Numbered from the stretch's first letter, positions 23,060-35,138 are shown. The stretch: DNA of 64,000 nucleotides from Mesodorylaimus sp. YZB2_4 (GCA_030248295.1 JASANH010001439.1:62001-126000); one strand, 5' to 3'. Notes: generated by a model not told the origin, from the sequence alone. A program made the numbers and translations.

Positions 23060-24322
23060 ATGAACATTACATTCATTGATGCTGGCGAATTATATAATCT
23101 TAACGAAACTAATTTTACTAATTTTCTCAATTTCTCCCGTGCGTTCAGCGAAGGAGATTTGATCGTTGGACTCGACTCGCCATCATTAGGGCCAAAATGC
23201 TCGAATTCTCTTTCTGATTTTCTCAACTGCGACTCAATACTGGTTCAATTAATGATATATTGGATACGATTATTGGCACCCACAAACGGCAGTGTAATCA
23301 TTCAACTCTACGGTCCAGATCATTTCCATTGGCTTGACTCTCATTTAAAAAAGGGTGTTTTTGATGTATACCCCATCGAAATAATATCCCTGTAAGGTAC
23401 AACAACAGAAGTAACTCTCCACGAGGTGTTTACTGGCCGATCGACCGATTATTATTTCTACAATTCTTATCTAGGAGAATCGATTCCGTCGAGCGAATCG
23501 CCAGTTGAATTTTTATTATCACCTTTCACATCATCTGTTTGGATTTTAGTAAGCCTCTCAGTTTTTATGGCTTTTGTTGTAGAAGTATTTATTAGCAGTA
23601 GAAATCATGAATCATCAATGTCGAATGTGTTTCTTTTCATTGCCACATCAGCTTTATGTTTTCTGTGTGTCTTATACAGCTCACATTTAAAAGCCCTTTT
23701 GACTTCGCATAATTCTCAGAGACCATTTCGAGATTTGTACGATCTAGCTAACATGATAGAACGGGGCGAAAAAATAATGATTGTTGAAGATAAAGAGACG
23801 ATACGATGGACAATTTTAGCAGCTAATAAAACACTGCGTCCAAGATCTGATGCAATTGAAGCTTTACACTCGGCGATTGTTATGCGAGGCATAGAAAACA
23901 GCCTCATTCATGAGCCAACACCAGCAAATATTTGTCGATTGCTTATTCAATCGGACAGATACGTCTTTTTCGCTGATGAAGAACTACTTTTGACTTATTG
24001 CGGCAAATTGTGTGTGTGGAAATATCATATTCACGAAGATCCGAGTCTCCCGCTTGTTCTTCCAATCAACAGGCATAACAAAGATCTGATTGACAGAGCT
24101 AATATTCTTGGTCATGCCATGAATAACTTTCGAGATCGGCTCTACAGTCGAACTCACAGAGGGGGATGCCCCGAATTATTGAATCGTGAGTCTGATTATA
24201 TCGGAATTAAATCTTTGGCTGGGGCGATTGTAATACATAGCATAGGGGTGGTTGTGTCCGTTTTAGCACTTTTGGGAGCGGTGGCGCAGTGGCTCATTGC
24301 GATGATGCGGCTGCTGCATTGA
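23060..24322 (+). pseudogene. iGluR/IR-like ligand-gated channel, broken by a stop
   Basis: One frame runs from ATG 23060 to TGA 24322 with a single internal TAA at 23393-23395. The N-terminal part (MNITFIDAGELYNL, SNSLSDFLNC, YWIRLLAPTNGS) resembles a divergent first ligand-binding lobe. After the stop come M1 (SSVWILVSLSVFMAFVVEVF), an M3-like helix ending FLCVLYSSHLKALLTS (the counterpart of the SYTANLAAFLT motif), a second lobe, and a last helix (IGVVVSVLALLGAVAQWLI). Only about 10 residues separate M1 from M3, so the usual re-entrant pore helix seems to be missing. A 17-nt GTAAG...CAG excision over the stop would shift frame, so I do not treat it as an intron. Most likely a recent pseudogene, or a subunit type without a normal pore. 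Confidence 0.55.
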
Positions 24323-24977
24323 GCGGGGCCGGGGTGAGTAATTATTGTATGTATGTAGGTATGTGTACTTGTCTCCTTCTTGTCCCCACTTAAATGGTCA
24401 TAGAATTCCAATTTTGCGTTCCTTTATTGCCAGGGCGCCTCTCGTGTACAAATTGAGAAAGCTAATTATGTATATTTTCGAAAATACTTTTCGGTTATTG
24501 TTTTTGATGCCTTTTGTTACAGTGTATCAGCTGCATTTTTTTATGAATTTTTATCATTTACATGTGTTTCGTAGCCGATTGCGATTTTTTTATCATCTGA
24601 TACTCGAGAGAATGTTCCTGCTCACAGCTGCTAATGGACGCATTCAATGACTAATTTTCATTTTTAAGAAAATTTTAAAATGTTACTGCAGATTCCAAAA
24701 CTCACACAAATTTAAGAGAGGGCTTCTGAGAGACTCGACCCGGGGATGGCCAGTCGACTTTTTTGACCCTTTTTTATATGCTCTATCGAAAGTACCATGC
24801 TCAGAAATCTGATCGTCTTGGCGGAAAAAAATTTTTTTTTAAATTCTTTTATATGGAAAAATAGCACGTTAAAGGTAAAAAAGGGTCGTGTTTTTTGAAA
24901 AGGTCATAACGTGTTTAGTTTTTGGTCTAAAACAATTTTAAAAATACAGAAATGACCGCTACAATGAATCAATGTCG

Positions 24978-25070
24978 ACTGTAGAGCCGATCTCGAAAGT
25001 TATTCATAGCATGACCAAGAATATTAGCTCCGTCAATCAAATCTTTGTTCTGCCTGTTGACTGAAAGACC
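24978..25070 (-). pseudogene. Inverted fragment of the iGluR-like gene
   Basis: On the minus strand the sequence encodes NKDLIDGANILGHAMNNFRD, nearly the same as residues coded at about 24078-24140 on the plus strand (NKDLIDRANILGHAMNNFRD). The nucleotides are also close to identical. About 90 bp of the gene have been copied in inverse orientation 0.9 kb downstream, at the edge of a repeat module. Confidence 0.75.
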
Positions 25071-25924
25071 GGTGCAACAAACCGAAATTTTGGTTCGGTG
25101 CACCAGATCGAAATTGTTTCGGCTCCATGCCGCACCAAGCAGCTGGTGTCCCGCAACCCTGGAGCAATGGATACACAAGCCTTTCCCCCGCGCGAGCAGC
25201 ACACAGGCAGCGGATCACTGGCCGCAATGTTGCCGCTAGGTGCAGGGCAATCGCCTAAACCTGGGGAAATTGTAATTTGTCAGGGTACTTTTACGGGCAG
25301 GACACCTCTGGGGCAATCTGAGATTTCCAGGTCATTTTTGGGGCATCTTTCGACATGGGCACTTTGTCTTAGCTCTCTCTACAATGCCGTTGATTCAAAG
25401 GGTGTTTTCAATGATGAGAAGCTGGGAGGACCTCGCCGAAGCATAGAAAGTTTTTGGCGCCTCTGAATACTGATATGTCATTCAAATGCGGCCTAATGGC
25501 TCGCTTAGAATTTTGTTCGGTGTCAGGGTGCGGTTTTTTTCAAAGGGCTTTCTTTACATTTTTCGGGTAGTTGAGTTTTAGGGCAATCTGAACCTGCATC
25601 TGGGGCATTATTGCGTTGCAGACCTGGAAACACTTGGCTCGCTCGATTCAAACCCCAGCTTAGTGGCAATGAAGGTGTGTTTGCGCGCGAACGTGCTGAT
25701 TGATCAGAATGCATATCCGTACTGATTCAGCGTAAAATGTCGCTTGCTTGAATTTTCTATGATGGCGATTTGCTATGCAGCATGTTTTGTGGAAGTAAAA
25801 TATCACAGATAACGGTCTAAGCTGAGGCTAAATTGCACTGGATAAACCCAGTGCTTTCGAACCGAAAAATTAAACCGAACTAAAAGGTTTAAAACCGAAA
25901 CCGAACCGAAACATATGAAACCGA

Positions 25925-28000
25925 TCCGGCCGTGAGCTACAAGACATGCTATTACTGATCTGCGCGAGTGATCAACAGCTGAAATAATCTATCATGATTA
26001 GCTAAAATTTCCGAAGCGGGGTGCAGTTATCGGCCATGTGCGCAATAACTGTGGCCCGTAGTGCGGAAATTCAGGTTGTTTCATAATGTACTGTCCCTAG
26101 GCTACTATTTCGATGGAAAAATTCGGAGACTTAACATTTTTATAATTCACCCATAATCGATTATGTGCCTGCATCACGGCTGATCACGGAAGTTTTTTTG
26201 AATATCTCATGAACGGTTACAGCAATGCTAATTTTGAAAAAGATCCGGATTTCTTGAATGGTAGCGGTCATTTCTGTATTTTTAAAATTGTTCTAGACCC
26301 AAAACAAAGCATCAAAGCTGACTCGACCCATATTAAATATACTTGGCCAGTCGAATTTTTTGATCCCTTTTTTGATATGCTCCATCGAAAGTACTTACAA
26401 AACTGATTGTCTTGCCGGAAGTGAAATTTTTCTAAAATTCCCGTACATGCAAAAAAACTTTTTAAAGGTCAAAAAAGGTCACTTTTGGTCAAAAAAATCA
26501 TAACGTGCTTGGTTTTGGATTTAGAAAAATTTTTAAAATAAAGGAATACCGCTAAACTTCGAGGAATCTAAAACTTTTTATAAAAATTAGCCTAGCTATA
26601 ACCGTTCATGAGATATTCGAAAAAACCATCCGTGATTAGCCGTGATCAGGTACATAATCGACTATGGGTGAAATATAAAAACCAGATTTCCCCTTTTCTC
26701 TTTAAACTAAAAGTCGGAAGGAGTGCCTGCATGCAGCATGCACCTTTTGAATTTCCACCCGCGTGCCGCTTAAGATATAAGAGCGGGGTTGACTGCTTAC
26801 TTTTGAAATCGGCAGAAAATTTATAACTTTTTTTCTTTTCATGAAAGAGAAATTCTCTAGTACAAAATTAGACTGATTGTGAGACATGGTGGAAAGTGAG
26901 AAAGTTATATATTTTGTACCCTATTTCAGAAGTTTTACCTAATTATGATCGATCATTTCAGCTGTTGCTTACTCGCGCTGATCAATAATAGCGTATCTTG
27001 TAGCCCATGAAAAGAGCTTTAGAACGCTATTATCCGCGTCAAAATTTGTTCGTTTTCACCCAAGATATTCGGCAACTCTGATTCGGCAAGAAGTGCTGGC
27101 GGGACACTTTTTTTGCATTTCCCGCCCGCGTGCCGCTTATGACATTATAGTGGTTTCGGCTGCTTACTCTAGAAATTGCGAGAAAATATATAAGTTTCTC
27201 ACTTTTCCACTATGTGTCAGTCTAATTTTGTATTGGAGTATCTATCTTTCCTGAAAAAAAGAGAAGCTATAGATTTTCTGGCGATTTCAAAAGTAAGCAG
27301 CCAGCCCCGCTCTTATGTCATAAGCGGCACGCGGGCGGGAAATTCAGAAGGTGCGTACTGCAAACACTCCTTCCGAATTTGAGTTTTATCCAATGTCTTG
27401 AGTAAAAAACGAATTTTTGGCGCAGAAAAACGTGTAAAAAAGCTCTTTTCAAGGGCTACAAAATAAGCGATTACTGATCAGTGCGAGTGACCAGCAGCTG
27501 AAATAATCGATCATGATTAGCTAAAATTGCCGAAGCGGGGTGCAGTTATCAGCCATGTGAGCAATAACTGTGGTCCATAGTGCGGAAATTCCGGTTGTTT
27601 TATTGTATTCTGACCAAAGGATACTTTTTCAGTACAAAAAGGGGAAATCTGGCTCTTATAATTCACCCATGTCGATTATGTGCCTGATCACGAATGGTTT
27701 TTTCGAATATCTCATGAGCGGTTATAGCCAGGCTAATTCTTTAAAAAAGTTTTAGATTCCTTGAAGTTTTGCGGTATTTCTTTATTTTAAAAAAAGGTTC
27801 TAAATTCAAAACTAAGCATGTTATGATTTTTTTGACCAAAAGTCCTCTAAAAAGCTTTATTTCCATGTACGGGAATTTTAGAAAAATTTCACTTCCGACA
27901 AGACAATCCGTTTTTTAAGTACTTTCGATGGAGCATATCAAAAAGGTAGTCAAAAAAGTCGACTGGTCAAGTGTATTTTATATTGGTTGAATCAGCTTTG
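25925..28000. repeat. Array of inverted repeat modules
   Basis: A module of several hundred bp recurs in alternating orientation. One part, with CATGAGATATTCGAAAAAAC, is at 26580-26700 and, inverted, at 26139-26235 and 27627-27740. Another, with GCCGCTTA and CGCGGGCGGGAAATTC, is at 26700-26900 and, inverted, at 27255-27370. The flank with CAGCTGAAATAATC is at 25960-26040 and 27470-27560, and inverted at 26940-27010. A further part (CATCGAAAGTACTT) is at 26330-26560, at 24740-24960, and inverted at 27780-27960. No protein-coding content. Confidence 0.65.
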
Positions 28001-28059
28001 ATTTCTGATTATAGTGCGGTTGGTCCTGCTCTCTGGAAATCGCTGGAAAAGTTGATAAG

Positions 28060-28870
28060 TTCCACAATTATTCACGAAAAACAGATTTTCTTGCACAAAC
28101 CTAAATCGACATGTCGCGAAAAGTGAGAAAGGTAAATATTTTCTTAAGATTTCTAAAAAAGCAGCCCAAATTGCACTCTTGTCATACGCAGCGCGTACGG
28201 CGGGAAATTCAAAAGGCACGTACTTTTGGCACTTGTGGCCGCTACTTTCTTTCTCTCTTTTTTCATAATTATAGGTCGAATTTCAACCGGGAAAACCCCA
28301 ATAGATGCAGTTTTTAGGCTTTATCCGAAAATAAATGTGTGACTTTATGATCCATTTTTATAGATTTTTAAAGAGATTTTGCAAGATGCAAGATGCAAGA
28401 TTGCAAGATTTGCAAGATTTTCAAGAATGGATTTTTCTGAAATACCCTGTAGTTGGCTGCAGTTTTTTGCATATTTTGATATCAAATGTAAAGCTAAAGC
28501 ATACAGTAGACGATGGGGGATCACGTTGAGAGCTAGGTGGATTAGGTATATGCTGGTCAAACCCCGTCTCCCGGATAGCATACGTAAAGGAACTGGAGGT
28601 CTGATAAACGTCAAGTAGGAGGGCATCGTCTGGGGCTTAATATCTTGAGATACGTGAAGGATAGAAGCTTTCTGCGATATGCATTCGATTCCTCATTCAT
28701 TTGCGAACACGATGATGTGTCGTTGATCAGGAAAGACTGAAAGGTCAGTAAGTCATGGCCAATATCACCGAAGCACTTCCAAAAAACGTTTTTTGCGATA
28801 ACTCCGTGCAAATCGGGTGTGCACAACAAAGCATTGTTGCGTCACTATCACCACTCATAGGTGCATCGAT
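28060..28870 (+). repeat. Dispersed repeat, copy A
   Basis: It shares long stretches with 47690-48390 in the same orientation, for example AGACGATGGGGG, GAGAGCTAGGTGGAT, GCTGGTCAAACCC and GATGTGTCG. Its 5' part also carries the GGCGGGAAATTCAAAAGGC motif of the inverted array next to it. Type of element unknown. Confidence 0.6.
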
Positions 28871-29743
28871 GTCACACAAAAAAGGAGTCAAAAATTAAAG
28901 CTTATGTTTCACATGGCTCGAGCCTTAAAGAAAGCCAGTCTCAAAACTGTGAGCTACAATATTCAACTTTCTGATCGCTTATATCAAACGTGAATATGTT
29001 CTGGTTCCAGTTTGGTGCGCGCGTTTTATACGAACATGCACGTTTTCGCAGGGGGAAATGAGAAAAAAAGCTAACATGGTACACAGTGCTTCATCGATTC
29101 TCATGGGAAATTTGAAAGTTCAAGCTTCCAAAATCATTAATAAACGCTTTCTCAGGATTTAATCGAAAGCAGAGAGTCAATGGTCGAAGGTTTAGGGTTG
29201 CTTCGCGCAAAATTTCTTACGTGGCATCGAAAGCCAACAGCACCAATAAACTCAAAAACAGAACTGATAAATGCATTTTCAGGATGGTGACTTAGCATGA
29301 CGTAGAAGGAAAATGAACAGCACCCTTTAAAGTGCATCATCCGCCCTTTCAACATTACCTACGATGAAACAAGCTTTATCAAGCTCGCAAATTTCCGCAA
29401 GCTTATCTATTTCTTTAAAACTATTACGCAACATGCTCTTGTGCTCTAGTGGGTGTATCTACGACATTATAAGGGAAACCAAATATAGTACAGCACACTC
29501 TCATAAAAGCTGATAACAGTTGCGTCAAAACAGAGCTGACGTTAAAGGAACTTGCATGTTGACGAAACAGGATTGGAACGTTCTCCTTACTTCCCTGCCA
29601 AGCGACCGTTATGCTGCGAAGACCGACTCAAAACATCCCGTTAAGGAAAATCGCTTTGCCTATCATCAGGCACTGGCACTGGCTTTGCCTGTGCAGTGGC
29701 TTGGCTATTTCACAGTCACACATTTTGATTTTAAACTCAGGAA

Positions 29744-30829
29744 ATGCAATTCGCCTGCAATAACTTGACTGCTGAAGAATGGGAGTATTATATAAATCGT
29801 AGTTTATCCAGTCTGGACATTGTGACCCCGGGTACCAGCGTCTCGTTGGTCACTGGCATTTTGGGCATAATCAATAATTGTATTCTGCTGACAGTGGCGT
29901 ATCGGACTGGATGGTTTCGTCACCATAAGTTCTACTTCATAGTCAACCAGGCCATCGTCGACTTGCTCTGCGGGTGTGCCTTGGTGGTCATGGCACTGAG
30001 GACAGTCATCCTCTCGGGTCTAAGAAGGAGTGACATCATGACTGTCTTCAACTGCGAGCTTACTTTCCTCCCACTCGCAATACTCTTCACGTGCTGTCAG
30101 CGATCCGTTTTCGCACTGGCCTTGGATCGATTTCTCTATGTTCGATTTCGCCGAAAATGGAAGCTTTTAGGAGTAGGGTATCGTTACTTGGTAATTTCTC
30201 TCTGCTGGTTTTGGGCTATACTTCAAGGAGTTGGATACCTTTTCTTTTTGTCTTCTGATTCTTGCCTTACAATTTGCTTTTGTTGCCAAAATTTTCCGTT
30301 CAGTGTTTGGTGGGGAAGTGCAGTTATCGCATGCGATAGCTGCATGGCATTTTTTACTATAGTCCTTTATTTGGCCATACCTGGCTTTACAAAAACCATG
30401 TACCAAAGGGAATTGTCCCATGAAAAACATATTGTAGTATATTGGAATAATTTGAATAAGGAACAGTTGAAAATGACAAAACGAGTCAGCACCTTGTCTT
30501 ATTTTTTGCTTTTATCCTACATTTGCACAATGTTTGCGACACATATCGGCATGGAAATTTTGGGGAATTATCGAATGGATAAATCGTTCGATGAAACCTT
30601 TCTCTACATTCAATCAAGCGGGGTAGGATGGATGCTATTGAATACAATACCACCTTTGTATTTCTACGCTTGGAAAGACGCTGCATTTCGACAGGAACTG
30701 ATAAAACTTATGGAAAACACACCTTTATCATCAAAAGTTGTTCAAAAGTTTTTTTCAGGAAGCTGTCAAGAATGCGATGATGAAAAATGGAATTCAAGCA
30801 CTGATGCTTTTAAATGTGAGCGATTTTAA
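29744..30829 (+). CDS. Orphan class A-like GPCR, copy 2, intronless
   Basis: The 361-aa frame is co-linear with the receptor at 16900-17961 and closely similar. It has TM1 GIINNCILLTVAYRTGWFR, TM2 NQAIVDLLCG, TM3 ending ALDRFLYVRF, TM4 WFWAILQGVGY, TM5 VLYLAIPGF and TM7 TIPPLYFYAWKD in place of NPxxY. The DRF variant, the Cys-rich ECL2 (CFCCQNF) and the lack of introns are shared with copy 1, so this is a tandem-type family. It starts at ATG 29744 with an N-glycosylation site (NNLT) near the N-terminus. Likely a plasma-membrane chemosensory or peptide receptor; ligand and coupling cannot be read from the sequence. A possible AATAAA lies far downstream at 31255. Confidence 0.82.
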   Translation: MQFACNNLTAEEWEYYINRSLSSLDIVTPGTSVSLVTGILGIINNCILLTVAYRTGWFRHHKFYFIVNQAIVDLLCGCALVVMALRTVILSGLRRSDIMTVFNCELTFLPLAILFTCCQRSVFALALDRFLYVRFRRKWKLLGVGYRYLVISLCWFWAILQGVGYLFFLSSDSCLTICFCCQNFPFSVWWGSAVIACDSCMAFFTIVLYLAIPGFTKTMYQRELSHEKHIVVYWNNLNKEQLKMTKRVSTLSYFLLLSYICTMFATHIGMEILGNYRMDKSFDETFLYIQSSGVGWMLLNTIPPLYFYAWKDAAFRQELIKLMENTPLSSKVVQKFFSGSCQECDDEKWNSSTDAFKCERF

Positions 30830-32842
30830 CTTTTTTTGCATGTTTTGCGCTGTGCCTGAATTTTTTCAAGGTTTGAATGTGCCAAGGTGATGTAAATTTT
30901 TAAATGTTTACCTGAAATTATCCCCTCCTTTTACTGGTTGGTAACTTGACGCATTATATCATTTGAGCATTAGTGATGTTGTCTAAAAATATCATTAAAC
31001 TAAAAAATATTGACATGACCGAATTCTATATGTGTTGCGATTATGTGCAAAAGATGCTGGAAGATGGCTTTGACTCGTTTGGTGATTCCTACCTGCTACT
31101 TATCCCAATTAATTCGGAATACTAAGCTGTGCCTGCCTTGAGACAGTACCCTTTGATACAATTCAGGGTTGAGGGTTAGGGAAGAAAAATATAGAGTATA
31201 TCAAAGCACTCATGGCGAAGTCATGAGGGATTGGAAAAGCTGCTCGTGGTCCTGAATAAAATATATTAAGTGTTAAAGTTTGTAACGTCATTGCACTAAA
31301 TCATGACATAATCATTATTTTCTTTAGTAACCATAATTAGTTAACAATTTGTTTATTGAACAGTAAGACAGTCATACTGATAATTGAACAGATAGTGCAG
31401 GAAGGAATATTATTATCAACGTTAGTACAAAAACTAACAGACGAAGGCTAGCAAAACAAGACCACACATTTTTATGCGAAGGCGGGCTCGCCCTAGATTC
31501 GATCCCTGGTTTTTTTGTAGGCCAGAGCCCGTCTCGCCAATAGCTGGCCCACATTCAAACCTTATAAGCAGGGCTGTGGGGGACCGGCACACACAGCAGC
31601 TTCCCTCTGCGTGCGCCGCGACGCAAACCTGGCGATGGAGATCGATTTGCGAGCCATAAACACTCGCTGACCCGCAACCGCTGAACCTTGGCCGCGGGTG
31701 ACTCACCCAACACCGTCAAGGCGCCATGAGTAGAGAGACAGAAGCTAAAAGCGGAGAAGTCTCGACAGGATGCAAAGCCCACTCGCCATTGCCCAAGGAA
31801 GTCGGTGTCCAGTCCAGGATGCCATCACGTGGACGTGCTCCTAGTGGAGACGCGCAGAGAGAAGCTGCTGTGAGACCCGCTTATCACATCATGACTGCTG
31901 GATGGCTATAGGAAAGCGGGTTGGAACTGGGATGGCGCGAGACCAAAACAAGAAGCGGTAGACAATGTGGGACGACAACACTTATGTGAAATCTTGAAGA
32001 TAATTTCGAACACATTTTAATTCTGGTAATAAATGAGCGACGTTGATTTACCGCATGCTAAGTGCACTTGTTAGGACTTACCGCATAAATACAGCGATTT
32101 CACAAACTTCCAAAATTTGAATTTGGCGCCCCAGGGAACAATGTCTGCTGAAGGCGGCAAGTAGGGTACCGGCCATGGCAGGCATTTCGATAGAGTACGG
32201 GAATACACTATGTGCTTAGAGAGAGGGCCATCCACAAAAAACGTCCGCCAGAAGATACGTTTTTGACTCCCCCACGTTAATCCGTTTTGTCTTGACCCCC
32301 TACAAATGGATGTCTACTTTAGGGGCCCCCGCACCAAAGTATTCACTTTGAAAAAGCGTCACTTGTCCAGCATCTTCTCTGACATCCCTGTCCCTGGCGG
32401 AAGTAGACCACAGCGAGTGGGGGAGAATAAAAACGTCAACCCGCCGGGTTGATGTTTCAGCCGCAGGCATAGTCTCAATAGAGAGCAGGACTCGTACAGT
32501 CGCAGTGTTTGTCCGGCCGACACATTCTTTCCTTTTCTAGTCAGACTTGGTTGCACAAGGTACAGGACCTGATTTTAAGGCGAAAACACTGGCTACCACT
32601 GAAATCGTTTTCATCGGCCTTAGGAAAAGAGAAGCGAAAAGATGAAAAATGTTTTTAAAAACTGAAATAATCGATCTGACAAGGAGCGCTTGCCTGCTGT
32701 CAAGGTTATCCTGGGATCTAGACATATTTCAAATTGTAGACCACGACAAAGGGAAAAATTGAAAAAATTTTGACGGCTGGACGAGGTTCTGGTCAAGAGT
32801 GGCAGTAGTCAGAGTGACTTTGTCAGTTTTGAATTTTCCAGA

Positions 32843-32996
32843 TTATTGCAAAATATCTTCACGCAGGCTGCCTAAATTAGATGCAAAAACTTGTCTGCAA
32901 GTCCGCAACATACATTTAAGCAGCCTGCATGAAGATATCTTGAAATAATAAAAACATTCAAAATTGGTCAATTTTGAATGTTTTTATTATTTCAAG
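32843..32996. repeat. Nested inverted repeats with a perfect 28-bp hairpin
   Basis: The arms 32939-32966 and 32969-32996 are exact reverse complements with a 2-nt gap (centre AAAATTGGTCAATTTT). The left part overlaps a second, imperfect inverted repeat, 32843-32876 against 32914-32950, with ATATCTTCACGCAGGCTGCC facing AGCAGCCTGCATGAAGATAT. Both can fold into long stems. Confidence 0.8.
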
Positions 32997-33299
32997 ATTT
33001 CAAGATTTTTTCAGCGTTTCCCTCTGTCACGACCTACAGCTCAAGACATGTCTTGATCCCAGTATAATCATAACAGTGGGCAAGCATTCCTTGTGTCACC
33101 CGACGAGGAGTCTTTGGATCATCGTCATCGTATTGGTAATTTTATATTCACTAATGATACTGTTGCTATTTCCCAAGATATCTCAAGCCAAATTTTGCAA
33201 AGTGGATGTCCACTTGGCACCAGCCTTCCCCCTCCCCAGTGACATTGTGCACCGCTATGTCCTGTCTGGCTTCCCTTCTGCACAGAATGTAAGCCAGAC

Positions 33300-33420
33300 A
33301 AGGTCGTGGCCTAGCGGGTTAAGGCGTCTGCCTCTCACGCTGGGTGCGCACTTACAGGGGAGGGTTCGACTCCCGCCTCGGTACAAAATGATTGGCTATA
33401 GATAAAGTATGATATGACAT
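33300..33420 (+). mobile_element. tRNA-derived SINE, family 1, copy C
   Basis: The best preserved head of the family: GTGGCCTAGCGGGTTAAGG (A box), GTCTGCCTCTCACGCTGGG, and GAGGGTTCGACTCCCGCC (B box) followed by TCGGTACAAAATG. It ends in a TATGATATGACATGACA tail. The first 85 nt could nearly fold as a long-variable-arm tRNA, but the shared body with the other copies marks it as a SINE. Confidence 0.6.
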
Positions 33421-35138
33421 GACAGAACGCCTCGATAGTGTAGCCAGCTTCACAGCCTTCGTGCAGTCTCCATGTAATATGTGCAGCTACAGCCGCTACG
33501 GCGACTGGCGGTTTGGTCCCATTCTATTTGGTACGTCAGATGATGGTACCAATTGTTCCTTTAGCCATTCAGTGCTGCAAGTTTTGTACTTGTTACGTCA
33601 ATGCACAAACTGACCCGATATTAGCGCAATTATTCAATTATTTTGAGCCTTAGTTGATTGAAACGCCATGGACAATGTGGAACGTTCTCAGATACAACAG
33701 CAACTTCGTGCTAGCCAAATTGTGAATTGAGCCATCGATCTACCAATTTTCTTCTTCGAGCAAGGTTCGAAAGACCAAAAAAAGATGTCACGCATTTTTT
33801 TCAGATTCATACGCAATTCGCAGAGCCTGTATGATTAATTTTAATCTTGTCTTGCATATCAACGGATCGCCTTCTTAAACTCTTTACTATCCCCTTATTT
33901 CCACTGTCTCTAATTTCTAATGTGCAGGTAACTGTCGCATTTGAAAATCATGTCTCACTATCCGGTTTGAAGACTTTCCTAGTTTTACAAAGATAATCAT
34001 GATTTCAGTAATAAACGTAGACCAGGTCCGACATACATTGGGTCCTAAAACCCGACCCATTTTTTGGGTTTTTGGGTTCGGTTGGGTTGGGTTTTTAGAC
34101 AGGGTGGTTTTGGGTTGTGGACGTTGACCTTTCTCCAGCCCAACCCAAAAAAACCACTTTTCCCTTCGGGGTGCCTTATTCGTCAGCATGAGTATGTGAT
34201 TGATTGGCACAGCGTTTTGAAGCCAATGTCATGATTGATGGAGCATTCGGCAGTCCGTGGCTTGTCTCCGAACGATCGATCGATCCCTGTTTTAGTCGAT
34301 GAATTTCATCACCTATGCTTAGTAATGCGGAGAAAGCTAATTCATTGAATCAGCAATTTTCTAGAAATTTCAATCATGAAAATTTCAGCAATTTTATTCC
34401 TTCTGCGTCGGATCTCGACGATTTCCGAGACAATTCCGTTACAGAAATGTTTGTTCGGCGTGAAATCCAGAATCTGCGATCGAACAGCGCACGGCGACGA
34501 CGAGCTTACACCGCGAACTCTCAAAAATATTGCCTCTTCGATCTCGCCAGCACTGACTGTTTTGTTCAATCGATTGATTGATTCAGAAAGAAAGATTTCC
34601 TAATTTGTGGAAATTTACTAAAGTCATTCCGATCCCTGAACCTGGTAATAAGAACTGTATCGCCTCGTATTGACCGATATCTTTGCTGTATGTCTTATCT
34701 GGAGTAGCATATTGACCGTCTGATCCGCTCTGTCGAGCAATCAGCACGGATTCTGCAAAAGAGGAGGGACGAACTCTGCCCTCATAAACGCATCGCAGTT
34801 CGTTCACGACGCACTGAATTTCTAGGTTAGTAAATTTGTGGTTGGAGTGCTTTTGGTCGTTTAAAAGGCCTTCGATAAGGTTCCCCATGCCCTTATTCTA
34901 AAACGTCTTTGTCAGTCACACGTTCCTGGGAAGATAATTCGTTTGCTGCAATCGTATTTATCGGGACGGTCTTAGCGAGTTGTTATTGGTGACTGCTCAT
35001 CAGATTGGATACCAGTTCCAGGTGGCGTTCCACAGGGGAGTGTACTCGGCTTACACTCTGTGCTGTAAATGGACTCGTAACTGCGTCAGTTTTCGGATTG
35101 TTTCCCGAATTTCCTGCTTCAAGCATATGCGTATGATA

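Larger units (their letters stand above)
24323..29743. other. Repeat-rich intergenic, no intact gene
   Basis: Holds an inverted fragment of the iGluR-like gene (about 24978-25070), repeated modules at 24740-24960, an inverted-repeat array (25925-28000) and a dispersed repeat (28060-28870). Open frames here fall inside the repeats and show no domain. Confidence 0.45.
30830..34015. other. Intergenic, GC-rich patch, hairpin and SINE
   Basis: Contains a GC- and CpG-rich patch at about 31480-31900 with open frames but no domain, a nested hairpin at 32843-32996 and a family 1 SINE at about 33300-33420. No gene is recognised. Confidence 0.4.

Noticed and set aside
23392..23408. A 17-nt intron (GTAAGG...ACAG) removing the TAA in the iGluR-like gene
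   Set aside because: Far below usual intron size in animals, and its removal would shift the frame.
33300..33385. A functional tRNA gene at the family 1 SINE head
   Set aside because: The same head plus a shared non-tRNA body occurs elsewhere in the window, the anticodon loop does not fit 7 nt cleanly, and a short-repeat tail follows.
34060..34120. Telomeric repeat from GGGTTGGG tracts
   Set aside because: Units are irregular, short and paired with similar tracts at the other end of a putative element, so they are more likely subterminal repeats.
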